Positions 49,751 to 59,217 of a stretch of 64,000 nt of DNA are shown piece after piece. The notes below the pieces were generated by a model. It did not search any database and was not told where the DNA came from. It worked only from the letters and a program-made list of their open reading frames with translations. The translations under genes were made by a program, and so were the position numbers. The stretch covers positions 868,001 through 932,000 of the forward strand of contig NZ_CP113930.1 of NCBI RefSeq assembly GCF_029392095.1, read 5' to 3'. How positions within the stretch are numbered: position 1 is the first letter of the stretch; each line of letters begins with the position of its first letter. The DNA is from Lactobacillus sp. ESL0700. GTDB lineage: Bacteria; Bacillota; Bacilli; Lactobacillales; Lactobacillaceae.

Positions 49751-50690
49751 ATAGATTAAAATGACTGACCTTTAATTTTAAATTAAATGGTCGCTGGTAA
49801 ATTTCCTCACCATCTACTTGCGCAAATTCTTTTTGCTCAGTTTTAACAATTATTTCTTTAGCTTCAATATAATGAAATTGTGGGTCGTTAACATGAGAAC
49901 CATCTTTGAGCAAATGATAAAGCAAATTGACTAATTTAGGAATGCTGAACTTTTCGATAACAATTGTATCGATCCGGTGGCTTGTAATCTTGGCACTTGG
50001 CAATAGCGGGAAGCCACCGCCAAAGTAGGGATGGTTGGTGGTGGTCACTAAAAAGGCATCATCAAATTGCATCTTATTGGTTGCACTGCGAACTTCTACA
50101 CTAAAGGTATTTTGCTTGCGCAGAGCACGTAAAATATTAGCACCATAAATTAGTTTGCCCTCATTCACTTTGTTGAGCATTTCTTTTAGTTTTGAGTGGT
50201 TGCTAAAATGATTAACATAAGCATCAAAGCCAATGCCGAAGCTGTTAGCAAAGTAACTGGTTTGATCCTTGTAGCCAGCTAATTGGAACTGGCCGCAGTC
50301 AATTCTTTTAGGGGATAAATCCTTTTGTAAGCTTGCCAGCAATTTTTCCGGATTAGATGTTAATTTAGCAGCTCGGGCAAAATCATTACCGGTGCCAGCG
50401 GGTAGGTAGGCAAAAGGAGTTTTGGGATTAGCAGAGCGTTTAATGCCGTTTAATACTTCATTAAGCGAACCGTCGCCGCCAATAATTAATAAGACATCGC
50501 TTGGAGAATGTTTTTGGTCACTATAATCTTGGGCCAGCTTAATCAATTCGCCGGCGTAGGTACTCTTTTGAAAGTCAAAATTAATATTGGCATCAACTAG
50601 TAGTTGTACTAATTTGCTAAAACTTTTTTTACCTTGGCCGTTACCAGCTATTTCGTTAACCAGCAGGTGTAATTTCATTTTATTACTCAT
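49743..50690 (-). CDS. Diacylglycerol/lipid kinase family protein
   Basis: A 315-residue cytoplasmic kinase of the DgkB/YegS/BmrU group. LLVNEIAGNGQG and the nucleotide loop IIGGDGSLNEVLNGI are visible (GGDGS instead of the more usual GGDGT), and PAGTGNDFARA is intact. It may recycle diacylglycerol from lipoteichoic acid synthesis. Two ATGs (50690 and 50678) are possible; neither has a strong ribosome site. It follows rnjA beyond a terminator. Confidence 0.88.
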   Translation of the reverse strand: MSNKMKLHLLVNEIAGNGQGKKSFSKLVQLLVDANINFDFQKSTYAGELIKLAQDYSDQKHSPSDVLLIIGGDGSLNEVLNGIKRSANPKTPFAYLPAGTGNDFARAAKLTSNPEKLLASLQKDLSPKRIDCGQFQLAGYKDQTSYFANSFGIGFDAYVNHFSNHSKLKEMLNKVNEGKLIYGANILRALRKQNTFSVEVRSATNKMQFDDAFLVTTTNHPYFGGGFPLLPSAKITSHRIDTIVIEKFSIPKLVNLLYHLLKDGSHVNDPQFHYIEAKEIIVKTEQKEFAQVDGEEIYQRPFNLKLKVSHFNLLK

Positions 50691-50699
50691 CTTTATATA

Positions 50700-50727
50700 C
50701 TAAAAAAGCCCTAACGGGCTTTTTATT
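50700..50727 (-). terminator. Intrinsic terminator after rnjA
   Basis: AAAGCCCGTTAGGGCTTTTTT on the minus strand forms a compact hairpin, AAGCCC with GGGCTT, ending in a T run. Confidence 0.85.
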
Positions 50728-52405
50728 ATTTCTTTTCAACAATCATTGGCAAAATCATTGGCCGTCTCTTGGTTCTTGAATATAAAAAGTCAGAAAGATT
50801 TTCAACAATTGCCTTACGGATAACGCTGTCCTTAGGATGATCAGTCTTATCCATTTCTGATTTAAGTACGTGGTAGATATGCTTTTGAGCTTGACTAATT
50901 AAATCAGTTGACTCGCGCATATAGACAAAACCACGGCTTAAAACATCAGGTCCAGCTAAAACTCGCTTATGCTTGTAGTCAACAGTGGCAACCGCAACTA
51001 CTAAGCCTTCTTCGGATAGGACCTGGCGGTCATGAACAACAACGTTGCCAACGTCAGCAGTCCCTGAAGTATCAACGTAAACATCGCCTGCTGGAATATG
51101 TCCAGCAATTCTGGAACCTTCGGGACTGAAGCAGAGCACCTCACCATTTTCCAAAACAAAAGTATGGTCTGCTGGAACCCCAGCAGCTTGGGCTAATTCT
51201 GTATGGATCACTTGCATGCGGTACTCGCCGTGAACCGGAATCATATATTGCGGGTGGGTCAAGCGAACCATCATTTTTAGTTCTTCTTGACCACCATGTC
51301 CGGAAGTATGAACGTTATTAACCCGGCCGTGAACAATATTAGCGCCGCCTTCCATCAACTTATTGATTAGGTGGTTAACACTCAAAGTGTTCCCAGGAAT
51401 TGGGTTAGACGAGAAGATAATCGTATCTCCAGGCTGCAAACTAATTTGTCTGTGGGTCCCATTGGCAATCCGTGAAAGGGCAGCTAATGGTTCGCCTTGC
51501 GAACCAGTACATAAAATCATGGCCTGATCAGCTGGTGTGTGGTTAATTTCATTGGCATCGACGATTAATCCTTCAGGAACATTCAGATAGCCGAGGTCAA
51601 TCCCATTTTGCACGCCGTTTTCCATACTACGACCAAAAATGGCTACTTTACGTCCCGTATCAATGGCAGCCTGAATAGCTGTTGATACCCGATAAAGGTT
51701 AGAAGCAAACGTGGCAAAGATAATTCGGCCATGAATCCCAGTGATAATGTCATGCAGCGATTTGGCTACAAAACGTTCAGACTTGGTAAACTGGGTAACT
51801 TCTGCGTTAGTTGAGTCGGAGAGAAGGGCTAAGACGCCATCCTTTCCTAATTTAGCCATCTTTTGGAAGTCCGGAGCTGGTTGGTTCATTACTGGGGTTA
51901 AGTCGAACTTAAAGTCACCAGTAAAGACAACTGCACCAAGTGGTGTATGAACGGCAATTCCTAAGGTGTCAGGAATTGAGTGGGTGGTTCTGAAGAATTC
52001 AACGGATAACTTCTTGAATTTGAGGACAGTGTCTTCGTGTTCTTCGTGAAGTTCAGTTGTTCTTAAGATACCATGTTCTTCAAGCTTGCCCTTAATCAAG
52101 GCCAAGGCAAACGGAGTGGCGTAAACCGGAATTTCTGGAATTTTTTCTAGTAAAAACGGGATACCACCAATGTGGTCTTCGTGACCGTGACTGACAACTA
52201 ACGCCTTAATTTTCTTGCGATTCTTAACTAAGTAAGAATAGTCGGAAATAACGTAGTTAATTCCCAGTAAATCATCTTCTGGGAACTTAATCCCACAATC
52301 CATGATGATAATCTCATCTTGATATTGAACACAATACATATTTTTGCCGATTTCGTGCAACCCCCCGATTGCAAAAACGGCAACTTCATTATTTTTAATG
52401 CGCAC
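50726..52405 (-). CDS. rnjA: Ribonuclease J1
   Basis: A 559-residue metallo-beta-lactamase nuclease with endo- and 5'-3' exonuclease activity, central to mRNA decay in Firmicutes. The metal motif SHGHEDHIGG (H73, H75, D77, H78), the beta-CASP domain and the C-terminal domain are present. It starts with GTG (MRIKNNEVAVFAIGG), five bases after rpoY. The second paralogue (J2) is not in this window. Confidence 0.95.
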   Translation of the reverse strand: MRIKNNEVAVFAIGGLHEIGKNMYCVQYQDEIIIMDCGIKFPEDDLLGINYVISDYSYLVKNRKKIKALVVSHGHEDHIGGIPFLLEKIPEIPVYATPFALALIKGKLEEHGILRTTELHEEHEDTVLKFKKLSVEFFRTTHSIPDTLGIAVHTPLGAVVFTGDFKFDLTPVMNQPAPDFQKMAKLGKDGVLALLSDSTNAEVTQFTKSERFVAKSLHDIITGIHGRIIFATFASNLYRVSTAIQAAIDTGRKVAIFGRSMENGVQNGIDLGYLNVPEGLIVDANEINHTPADQAMILCTGSQGEPLAALSRIANGTHRQISLQPGDTIIFSSNPIPGNTLSVNHLINKLMEGGANIVHGRVNNVHTSGHGGQEELKMMVRLTHPQYMIPVHGEYRMQVIHTELAQAAGVPADHTFVLENGEVLCFSPEGSRIAGHIPAGDVYVDTSGTADVGNVVVHDRQVLSEEGLVVAVATVDYKHKRVLAGPDVLSRGFVYMRESTDLISQAQKHIYHVLKSEMDKTDHPKDSVIRKAIVENLSDFLYSRTKRRPMILPMIVEKK

Positions 52406-52410
52406 GAAAA

Positions 52411-52635
52411 CTACTTCTTGCTCTCAAACGACGTTAATTTAAAATCAGCGTGTTCTTTTTCGTAATCTAATGAATTACCTGCGAGTTCTTGGATGAGTTC
52501 GATGTTGTAGGGGGTATTTTCCTCAACCAATGTCCGGGCACTGACCATGTTGTCAGCTTCCATATAAAGAGTTTCGGTTGTTTCTCTACGTGGGTTAACA
52601 ACCTTGTCTTTTTGATACAAAACTTTGTAGATCAT
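52411..52635 (-). CDS. rpoY: RNA polymerase epsilon subunit RpoY
   Basis: A 74-residue accessory subunit of Firmicutes RNA polymerase (formerly YkzG/DUF1447). The start [11 protein letters not shown] and the conserved [13 protein letters not shown] fit well. The rpoY-rnjA pair is a hallmark of Firmicutes, joining transcription to RNA decay. TAGGAG precedes the ATG; a 5' leader hairpin lies upstream. Confidence 0.93.
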   Translation of the reverse strand: MIYKVLYQKDKVVNPRRETTETLYMEADNMVSARTLVEENTPYNIELIQELAGNSLDYEKEHADFKLTSFESKK

Positions 52636-52676
52636 CTTTGTATTCTCCTATTCAGTTATAAAAACGTTCTTAAGAT

Positions 52677-52696
52677 GAATATTTGCAAAAATATTC
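52677..52696 (-). repeat. Inverted repeat in the rpoY-rnjA leader
   Basis: GAATATTT and AAATATTC form a perfect 8-bp stem with a 4-base loop, near the predicted 5' end of the mRNA and without a T run. A 5' hairpin of this sort can shield mRNA from RNase J, the product of the same operon. Confidence 0.6.
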
Positions 52697-52710
52697 AATA
52701 GCTAATAAAA

Positions 52711-52739
52711 ATTCTACCATAATTGCAATGGCAAGTATA
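52711..52739 (-). promoter_or_regulatory. Promoter of rpoY-rnjA
   Basis: On the minus strand TGGTAGAAT is an extended -10 (TAGAAT at 52716-52711); the -35 at 17 bases (TATACT) is weak. Confidence 0.6.
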
Positions 52740-52766
52740 GAAACAAGTTTTAAATAGTTAAGCAAA

Positions 52767-52797
52767 AAAGCCGTCAAACAGGCATTGGCGGCTCCCT
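52767..52797 (-). terminator. Intrinsic terminator after def
   Basis: On the minus strand AGCCG and CGGCT flank a 15-base loop, followed by a run of six T. Short stem, but well placed after the def stop. Confidence 0.6.
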
Positions 52798-52811
52798 TGT
52801 CTTTAGCTTAA

Positions 52812-53366
52812 CTAATAAATAACGACTGTGTCTTCGTCTAACTTAAATGGGTCTTGCTTGTTGATCCGGTCATAAAAGAGGTGACCACGCAAGTGCTCAA
52901 TTTCGTGAGAAGCAACAATTGCTGGGTAGTCCTTTAAGCGAATGGTCTTTTCTTCACCATCAACAGTATAATAATGAATCTTTAACTTATCAGGACGTGG
53001 CACATAACCATCAATTACCTTGTCAACACTCAGGCAGCCTTCACCTTCACTCAGGCAAGCTTGGCGGACTGATTCGGACAAAATCTCGGGATTGACAAAA
53101 GTTTCCTTAAAAATAATTTCGTTCTTTTCATTTGGTACAAGCAGTGAGGCCATTTGGACACTTTCGCCAACTTGGGGTGCAGCCAGACCAACACCCGCAC
53201 GTAACTGGTGCTTTTTGGCAATTTTAGGATCTTGCGAATTAATTAGGTATTCCATCATTTCGTCAGCTAATTGGCGATAGTGGTCACTAAGTGGGAAAGT
53301 CAATGGCTGAGCCACTTTACGCAATACTGGATTACCATCGCGGGTAATATCTTTCATTAAAATCAA
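52812..53366 (-). CDS. def: Peptide deformylase
   Basis: A 184-residue type 2 metalloenzyme that removes the formyl group from new proteins. All three motifs are present: [14 protein letters not shown] (metal Cys) and HEIEHLRG (metal His pair and catalytic Glu). The start is taken as TTG 53366 because AAAGAG fits it better than the internal ATG nine bases later, and family members start with a short hydrophobic residue run before MKDI. Confidence 0.96.
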   Translation of the reverse strand: MILMKDITRDGNPVLRKVAQPLTFPLSDHYRQLADEMMEYLINSQDPKIAKKHQLRAGVGLAAPQVGESVQMASLLVPNEKNEIIFKETFVNPEILSESVRQACLSEGEGCLSVDKVIDGYVPRPDKLKIHYYTVDGEEKTIRLKDYPAIVASHEIEHLRGHLFYDRINKQDPFKLDEDTVVIY

Positions 53367-53479
53367 TTAAATTCACTCTTTCATCTAAAAGTTATACTTA
53401 TATTTTTACCATAAATCTGGTTTAATTGTCTGACTTTTATTCTATAACACTTTTCAATTTTGAAAAAGAGGGTTAAACG

Positions 53480-53508
53480 TTGACCTGCATATACTTAGGT
53501 GGTAAAAT
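53480..53508 (+). promoter_or_regulatory. Sigma-A promoter of typA
   Basis: TTGACC (53480-53485) and TAAAAT (53503-53508) are exactly 17 bases apart. Transcription should begin near 53515. Confidence 0.8.
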
Positions 53509-53514
53509 CAATGA

Positions 53515-53622
53515 GCGTAACTACACAGATATTAAAACACTTCGATCAGCATGTTTTAAGCATGCCGCCGAAACTGTGACAAAGTCACAGTTTTTTTATT
53601 GAGGAGTGGAGGAGGAATACTT
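53515..53622 (+). promoter_or_regulatory. typA leader with an internal hairpin-terminator
   Basis: The leader carries a small hairpin (GCATG 53549-53553, CATGC 53561-53565), then a strong terminator, AAACTGTGAC-AAA-GTCACAGTTT followed by T (53571-53598), and only then GGAGGAGG (53608-53615). A terminator between promoter and ribosome site suggests attenuation or an independent short RNA. No uORF with a ribosome site was found. Confidence 0.65.
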
Positions 53623-55464
53623 TTGTCAGAAAAAAGAAGAGACGATATTAGAAATATAGCTATCATAGCTCACGTTGACCACGGTAAGACTACTTTGGTT
53701 AACCAATTATTGAAGCAATCCGACACTCTACCTGAGCATATGGCTTTGGAAGACCGGGCAATGGATTCAAACGATATTGAACGTGAACGTGGTATTACTA
53801 TCTTATCTAAGAATACTGCAGTTAAATACCACGATACTACAATCAACATTTTGGATACGCCGGGACACGCCGACTTTGGTGGTGAAGTTGAGCGAATCAT
53901 GCACATGGTTGATGGGGCATTACTTTTGGTTGATGCCTACGAAGGTACAATGCCGCAGACTCGTTTCGTGCTGAAAAAGGCTTTGGAAGCTGGTGTTAAG
54001 CCAATCGTTGTTATCAACAAGATTGACCGTCCAGGTGCTCGCCCTAAGCAAGTTATGGATGAAGTATTGGAACTCTTCATTGAATTAGGTGCCAATGATG
54101 AACAGCTTGACTTCCCAGTTGTTTATGCTTCAGCCTTGAACGGAACTTCTTCATACGAAGCTGATCCAGCAACTCAAAAAGAAACAATGGATCCAATTTT
54201 TGATACCATTCTTAAGGCAATTCCAGCTCCACTTGACAACGTTGATGAACCATTACAATTCCAAATCACAATGCTTGACTGGGATGACTATGTTGGTCGT
54301 ATTGGTGTTGGTCGTATTTACCGCGGCCAAGTTAAGGTTGGCGACAACATCACTGTTATGAAGCGTGATGGCTCAACTCAAAACTTCCGCGTTACTAAGC
54401 TCTTTGGTTTCTTTGGTTTGAAGCGTAACGAAATTAAGGAAGCTAAAGCTGGTGACATTATTGCGATCAGCGGAATTAACGACATTTTTGTCGGTGAAAC
54501 AATTGCTTCAGCTGAACACCCAGAAGCATTGCCATTACTTAAGATTGATCCACCAACTTTGCAGATGGACTTTGTTGCTAGTGACTCACCATTTGCTGGT
54601 CGTGAAGGTGACAAGGTTACCCCTAAGAAATTGGAAGATCGTTTGATTAAGCAAACTCGGACCGATGTTTCTTTGAAGGTTGAACCAACTGACCAAATTA
54701 ACGCTTGGACTGTTTCTGGTCGTGGTGAACTTCACTTGTCAATCTTAGTTGAAGAAATGCGTCGTGAAGGCTTTGAATTACAACTTTCACGGCCAAAGGT
54801 TATTTACCGTGAAGTTGACGGTACAATGTGTGAACCATTTGAAGCTGTTCAAGTTGATACTCCAGATGAATACGTTGGTTCAGTTATTGACTCCTTATCA
54901 CAAAGAAAAGGTGAGATGCAGAACATGACCTCAACTGGTAATGGTCAAACTCGTCTTGACTTCTTAGTACCATCTCGTGGCTTGATTGGTTACAACAACG
55001 AATTTATGTCACAAACTGGTGGTTACGGAATCATGAACCACAGTTTTGATTCATACAAGCCAGTTGTTAAGAACTGGGAACCAGGTCGAGTAAACGGTGC
55101 TTTGGTTTCAATCAGTCAAGGTAAGTCAACTACTTACTCATTGCAAACTGTAGAACAACGTGGTCAATTATTTATCGGTGCCGGTGTTGAAGTTTACGAA
55201 GGAATGATTGTTGGTCAATCTTCTCGTGATCGTGATATTGCCGTTAACGTTATTAAGGGTAAGAACTTAACTAACACTCGTGCTGCTGGTAAAGACCATG
55301 CTGCTGCTATCCACGCACCAAAGAAATTGACTTTGGAAGAAGCAATTGAATTCTTAAATGAAGATGAATATTGTGAAGTTACTCCTGAATCAATCCGTCT
55401 TCGGAAGAAGATTTTGAACACTTCAGAACGTCAAAAGGCTGACAAGAAGCGTAACCGCAACTAA
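53623..55464 (+). CDS. typA: Ribosome-associated GTPase TypA (BipA)
   Basis: A 613-residue translational GTPase with a role in ribosome assembly and stress or cold adaptation. The start TTG 53623 is seven bases after GGAGGAGG; an upstream TTG at 53599 would precede that site. P-loop [24 protein letters not shown], and [10 protein letters not shown] are visible, then EF-G-like domains and the BipA-specific C terminus. Monocistronic, with terminator on each side. Confidence 0.97.
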   Translation: MSEKRRDDIRNIAIIAHVDHGKTTLVNQLLKQSDTLPEHMALEDRAMDSNDIERERGITILSKNTAVKYHDTTINILDTPGHADFGGEVERIMHMVDGALLLVDAYEGTMPQTRFVLKKALEAGVKPIVVINKIDRPGARPKQVMDEVLELFIELGANDEQLDFPVVYASALNGTSSYEADPATQKETMDPIFDTILKAIPAPLDNVDEPLQFQITMLDWDDYVGRIGVGRIYRGQVKVGDNITVMKRDGSTQNFRVTKLFGFFGLKRNEIKEAKAGDIIAISGINDIFVGETIASAEHPEALPLLKIDPPTLQMDFVASDSPFAGREGDKVTPKKLEDRLIKQTRTDVSLKVEPTDQINAWTVSGRGELHLSILVEEMRREGFELQLSRPKVIYREVDGTMCEPFEAVQVDTPDEYVGSVIDSLSQRKGEMQNMTSTGNGQTRLDFLVPSRGLIGYNNEFMSQTGGYGIMNHSFDSYKPVVKNWEPGRVNGALVSISQGKSTTYSLQTVEQRGQLFIGAGVEVYEGMIVGQSSRDRDIAVNVIKGKNLTNTRAAGKDHAAAIHAPKKLTLEEAIEFLNEDEYCEVTPESIRLRKKILNTSERQKADKKRNRN

Positions 55465-55482
55465 TCAAAGTTTAACAAATTC

Positions 55483-55523
55483 AAAAAAAGAGCATTCACC
55501 TAATGAAGTGGTGCTCTTTTTGC
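55483..55523 (+). terminator. Intrinsic terminator after typA
   Basis: AAAAAGAGCA pairs with TGCTCTTTTT, with further weak pairing in the loop. Confidence 0.8.
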
Positions 55524-55525
55524 TT

Positions 55526-55531
55526 TATAAT
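55526..55531 (+). promoter_or_regulatory. -10 element of the ftsW operon promoter
   Basis: A perfect TATAAT at 55526-55531 with a weak -35-like ATGAAG 17 bases upstream, inside the typA terminator. Confidence 0.55.
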
Positions 55532-55566
55532 AAAAGCAGGTTTTTACCCTGAAGGAGAGGCTATCC

Positions 55567-56736
55567 GTGCGTGAAAAAATACACCATTTGAATTACAATA
55601 TTTTAGTTCCATATTTGTTACTGATTGTTATCGGAATCATTATGGTTTATTCAGCAAGTTCTGATATTTTGCTGGTAAATGGTTTTAAGCCGTCAGTTTA
55701 TGGTGTTAGGCAGGCAGAGTATGCTGTTGCTGGACTAGTTTTTGCCTTTTTGTTTTTAAGACTACGACTTGAAAACTTTAAAAGTGCTAAGTTTGTTGAG
55801 TGGTTTTTAGGAATTAGCATGTTATTGCTCGCTTACTTGATTGGCTTAAAAGTTATCAAAGGGTCGGCAGCAGCTGTTAATGGGGCAGTTGGTTGGATTG
55901 ACTTAAAAGTTATCAAGATTCAACCACTGGAAATTGCCAAATTGGCCTTAGTTGTTTATCTTGCCTTTATTTTAGACCGGCATGATGGTGCTTTTAGACT
56001 GGGGCATATTATCGAAAACTTATCACGGCCAGCATTTATAGCAGTGATCATGATGTTCTTGGTATTACTTGAACCGGACTTTGGGGGAACTGCAATCTTA
56101 GCAATGATTGTGATTGTAATGTTTGCAATGTCAGGCATTCCTGCCAAAATGGCGTTGCTTTGGCTAGTTGGCATTGGTGTTGGCGTCTTTTTGCTAGCGG
56201 CACTGGTGGTGCATTGGAATCCCAAATTTTTGCAAACTAGTTACCAATATCAACGTTTTATGTCGTTTTTACACCCGTTTCAATTGCAGCAAAAAGGTGG
56301 CGCACAGCTTGTTAATTCCTACTACGCAATTCATAATGGTGGCCTATTTGGCGTTGGTCTTGGTAATAGTATGCAAAAGCGCGGCTACTTACCGGAGCCA
56401 TACACAGACTTTATCTTGTCAATTGCCGCTGAGGAACTTGGCGCAGTTGGCGCGATTGTTATCGTTGGGCTAATCTTTTACTTAATGTGGAGCATTATGG
56501 AGGTTGGCATTCATGCCAAGTCCCAATTTGATGCCCTAATTTGTTTTGGTGTAGCCACGATTATTTTTACAGAAACTTTATTTAACGTTGGTGCGGTACT
56601 GGGTTTGCTCCCAATTACGGGGGTAACCTTGCCGTTTATTTCTTATGGTGGGTCGTCAATGATCGTCCTTTCCGCATCGATTGGCCTAGTACTTAACGTG
56701 GCAGCTAATGAAAGAATGGAAAAGGAGCGTGAATAA
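55567..56736 (+). CDS. ftsW: FtsW/RodA-family peptidoglycan glycosyltransferase (FtsW)
   Basis: A 389-residue polytopic SEDS protein with about ten membrane helices. It polymerises lipid II at the septum together with the PBP at 24704. The catalytic region KIQPLEIAKL and the C-terminal LPFISYGGSSM are clear. It starts at GTG after GGAGAGG. FtsW is favoured over RodA because of its location and the presence of MreBCD elsewhere, though the two are hard to separate by sequence. Confidence 0.92.
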   Translation: MREKIHHLNYNILVPYLLLIVIGIIMVYSASSDILLVNGFKPSVYGVRQAEYAVAGLVFAFLFLRLRLENFKSAKFVEWFLGISMLLLAYLIGLKVIKGSAAAVNGAVGWIDLKVIKIQPLEIAKLALVVYLAFILDRHDGAFRLGHIIENLSRPAFIAVIMMFLVLLEPDFGGTAILAMIVIVMFAMSGIPAKMALLWLVGIGVGVFLLAALVVHWNPKFLQTSYQYQRFMSFLHPFQLQQKGGAQLVNSYYAIHNGGLFGVGLGNSMQKRGYLPEPYTDFILSIAAEELGAVGAIVIVGLIFYLMWSIMEVGIHAKSQFDALICFGVATIIFTETLFNVGAVLGLLPITGVTLPFISYGGSSMIVLSASIGLVLNVAANERMEKERE

Positions 56737-57077
56737 TGAGTATTAATCAGGACTTGCAGGATACTCCTGTGACTAAGAGACAGGGCCTAATTGTCTACCT
56801 TGATTCGGTTAGTAACCAATACAAGTTACGGCATTATGGCGATATTGTTTATTTTTCTAAAAAAATGTGTTACTGCGTTTTATATACTGATCAAGAAGAA
56901 ATTGATCAGGTAATCCAAAAGTTGAATTCACTTGATTTTGTTAAAAAAGTAGAAAAATCAAGTGAGGAAAACTTGGACTTATCGAGCAGTCATATTGAAC
57001 AACAAATTACAGAGATGGCACAAGCCGCAGAAGATAAACTATTAAAAGAACAAGAAAAATTGGAACATTTATCATGA
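56736..57077 (+). CDS. ylbG: YlbG family protein (DUF2129)
   Basis: A 113-residue cytoplasmic protein. The N-terminal 80 residues (GLIVYLDSVSNQYKLRHYGDIVYFSKKMCYCVLY) match DUF2129; the rest is a charged helix. Function unknown. It overlaps both neighbours by one or four bases. The order ylbG-rsmD-coaD-ylbL is conserved from B. subtilis. Confidence 0.88.
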   Translation: MSINQDLQDTPVTKRQGLIVYLDSVSNQYKLRHYGDIVYFSKKMCYCVLYTDQEEIDQVIQKLNSLDFVKKVEKSSEENLDLSSSHIEQQITEMAQAAEDKLLKEQEKLEHLS

Positions 57078-57625
57078 GAATTATTTCTGGCAAATATGCT
57101 AAACGCAATTTATTTACGCTAAAAAGCCAAAAGACAAGACCAACAAGCGATAAGGTTAAGGAATCGCTGTTTAATAGTCTGGGGCAATTTTTTTCTGGTG
57201 GGCAAGTGCTTGACCTGTATGGCGGCAGTGGTGCTTTAGGAATTGAAGCAGTGTCGCGGGGCTGTGACCACGCAACAATAGTTGATATTAATTACGCAGC
57301 GGTAGAAATTATTCGCAAGAATGTTGCGCTCACTAAGGAAGAAGAGCGGTTTTCGGTTTATAAAATGTCCAGTAGTGTTGCGCTTAAAAAATTAGCCCAG
57401 GATGAGCAGCAGTTCGACTTAGTGTTTTTAGATCCGCCGTATGCTAAGCAGCAAATTGCAAAAGATATGCAAAAAATGGTGGAACTAGACTTGTTAACGC
57501 CAGACGCATTAATTGTTGCAGAGACCGATGATGAAACCAGTTTAGGTGACATTGCTGATTTTGCCTTAATTAAGGAGCATCATTTGGGCAAAACGATTGT
57601 CCGCTTTTATCGGAGGGAAAAGTAA
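57074..57625 (+). CDS. rsmD: 16S rRNA (guanine-966-N2) methyltransferase RsmD
   Basis: A 183-residue SAM enzyme. RIISGKYAKRNLFTLK, TRPTSDKVKESLFNSL, VLDLYGGSGALGIEA and FLDPPY are family motifs. ATG overlaps the ylbG stop by four bases (ATGA), and the last base overlaps coaD. Confidence 0.95.
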   Translation: MRIISGKYAKRNLFTLKSQKTRPTSDKVKESLFNSLGQFFSGGQVLDLYGGSGALGIEAVSRGCDHATIVDINYAAVEIIRKNVALTKEEERFSVYKMSSSVALKKLAQDEQQFDLVFLDPPYAKQQIAKDMQKMVELDLLTPDALIVAETDDETSLGDIADFALIKEHHLGKTIVRFYRREK

Positions 57626-58104
57626 TGACGGCTGCATTGTTTCCGGGAAGTTTTGACCCAATTACGAATGGTCATGTTGGCGTTATCAAGCAGGCTGCGG
57701 GGATGTTTGATAAGCTGTACGTGGTTGTAATGACTAATATGGCGAAAAAATATTTATTTACCGTTGATGAGCGGGTTGCTTTTGCCCAAGATGCGTTAAA
57801 GGATTGCCCTAATGTTGAAGTTTTAAAACGGCCGGAAGATCTAACAGTTAATGTGGCGCGTGAATTGCATGCAAAGGCAATTGTTCGCGGCGTGCGCAAC
57901 AGTTCCGACTTTTTGTATGAGCAGGAAATCGCAGCGATGAATAAAAAAATGGTGCCAGAAGTGGCAACGGTTTTGCTATTTACCAAGCCAGAAGATAGTT
58001 TTGTTGCCTCAAGTATTATCAAAGAGGTTGCTCATTTTCACGGCGATATTAGTGCTTTTCTGCCTAAAATGGCAGCTGAAGCTGTAAAGCAAAAGTTGGG
58101 ATAA
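57625..58104 (+). CDS. coaD: Phosphopantetheine adenylyltransferase
   Basis: A 159-residue hexameric enzyme in coenzyme A synthesis. ALFPGSFDPITNGHVGVI contains the nucleotide-binding TxGH-like motif; RGVRNSSDFLYEQEIAAMN and SSIIKEVA are conserved. It starts in the rsmD stop (TAATG). Confidence 0.96.
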   Translation: MTAALFPGSFDPITNGHVGVIKQAAGMFDKLYVVVMTNMAKKYLFTVDERVAFAQDALKDCPNVEVLKRPEDLTVNVARELHAKAIVRGVRNSSDFLYEQEIAAMNKKMVPEVATVLLFTKPEDSFVASSIIKEVAHFHGDISAFLPKMAAEAVKQKLG

Positions 58105-58106
58105 TT

Positions 58107-59156
58107 ATGACAAACGAGCATCAAAATTCGCCACAAGGCAAAAGACGACTACGCAACTGGCTATTTGGAATTATTTTTTTCGTGTTAGCAGTTGTTGGCC
58201 TAAGTTGGCCAACTAATTATTACCTAGAAATGCCAGGGGCAGCTGTTTCTACCGGTCAATTTGTGAAAAGCAGTCAACATGCACCTAATAATTTATATTT
58301 GGTAACGGTGAGTGAAACCAGTCAGCCGGCAACCGTGCTGCAATATTTATGGAGCTATACGCAAAAATATACAACGCGAATCCCGAGTTCCGAATTACTT
58401 GGCGGGCAAACCAATAGTCAATATCAAGAATTGCAGAATTGGTTTATGGAAACCAGCCAGCAAAATGCAATTTACTACGCTGCAAAAACAGCGGGCTTAA
58501 AGCCGCAACTCAATTATAAGGGCGTTTATGTGATGCAAGTCCAGAAACAGTCGAGTTTTAAGGGCAAATTGCAAGTTGGTGATACTGTCCTTGGGGCTAA
58601 CGGTCACCGCTTTAAATCAACCGAAGAAATGATGCAATATTTGCAAAAGCAGCCGCTTCACTCGCAGATTAAAATTATGGTGCTACGTGAAGGCAAAAAG
58701 CAGTTTTTTACCGGTAAGATTGTGAAGGTGGCGGGAACTGGCAAGCCTGGAATTGGCATACAGCTAGTTGAACATGTTCAGGTTACTACTAAACCGCGAT
58801 TGACAATTGACGCAGGTGAAATCGGTGGCCCGTCGGCGGGTCTGATGTTTACGTTAACCAGTTATGAAACTTTTACGGGCCGTCAATTAGCTCGAGGACA
58901 TAAGATTGCTGGTACTGGGACAATTGCACCTAGTGGTAAGGTAGGCATTATTGGCGGGGTTGATAAGAAGGTTGTCGCCGCAGATAGAGTTGGTGCCGAA
59001 GTCTTTTTTGCGCCGATCGATACAACTGGTGTCAAAAAGTCGGCTAGCAATTATGTAGTTGCTAAGAAAACGGCACGCGCAATTCATTCAAAGATGAAAG
59101 TTGTTCCCGTCAGGACCTTTACCGATGCACTCAATTATTTAAAACAACATTATTAA
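58107..59156 (+). CDS. Membrane-anchored PDZ/Lon-type serine protease (SepM/YlbL)
   Basis: A 349-residue extracytoplasmic protease. One N-terminal membrane helix (about 17-36), a PDZ domain (about 125-200), then the Lon (S16) catalytic domain with GGPSAG (Ser about 246) and the Lys in GGVDKKVVAA (about 291). In streptococci SepM trims a competence peptide; in B. subtilis YlbL degrades a division inhibitor. Which applies here is unknown; comEA and comEC are next. Confidence 0.92.
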   Translation: MTNEHQNSPQGKRRLRNWLFGIIFFVLAVVGLSWPTNYYLEMPGAAVSTGQFVKSSQHAPNNLYLVTVSETSQPATVLQYLWSYTQKYTTRIPSSELLGGQTNSQYQELQNWFMETSQQNAIYYAAKTAGLKPQLNYKGVYVMQVQKQSSFKGKLQVGDTVLGANGHRFKSTEEMMQYLQKQPLHSQIKIMVLREGKKQFFTGKIVKVAGTGKPGIGIQLVEHVQVTTKPRLTIDAGEIGGPSAGLMFTLTSYETFTGRQLARGHKIAGTGTIAPSGKVGIIGGVDKKVVAADRVGAEVFFAPIDTTGVKKSASNYVVAKKTARAIHSKMKVVPVRTFTDALNYLKQHY

Positions 59157-59157
59157 T

Positions 59158-59189
59158 CAAAAAGTCCAGAAAAATTCTGGGCTTTTTTT
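59158..59189 (+). terminator. Intrinsic terminator before comEA
   Basis: AAAAAGTCCAGAA and TTCTGGGCTTTTT pair with one G-U, followed by T. It separates the ftsW-ylbL operon from comEA. Confidence 0.8.
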
Positions 59190-59217
59190 GCGTATTTAAA
59201 AATTGAGGTGAAAAAAC

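Noticed and set aside
53493..53507. ACTTAGGTGGTAAAA upstream of typA, resembling the T-box core seen before valS and ileS.
   Set aside because: It lacks the ACC-G-CG end, no Stem I precedes it, and it lies inside the promoter spacer and -10, so it would not be transcribed.
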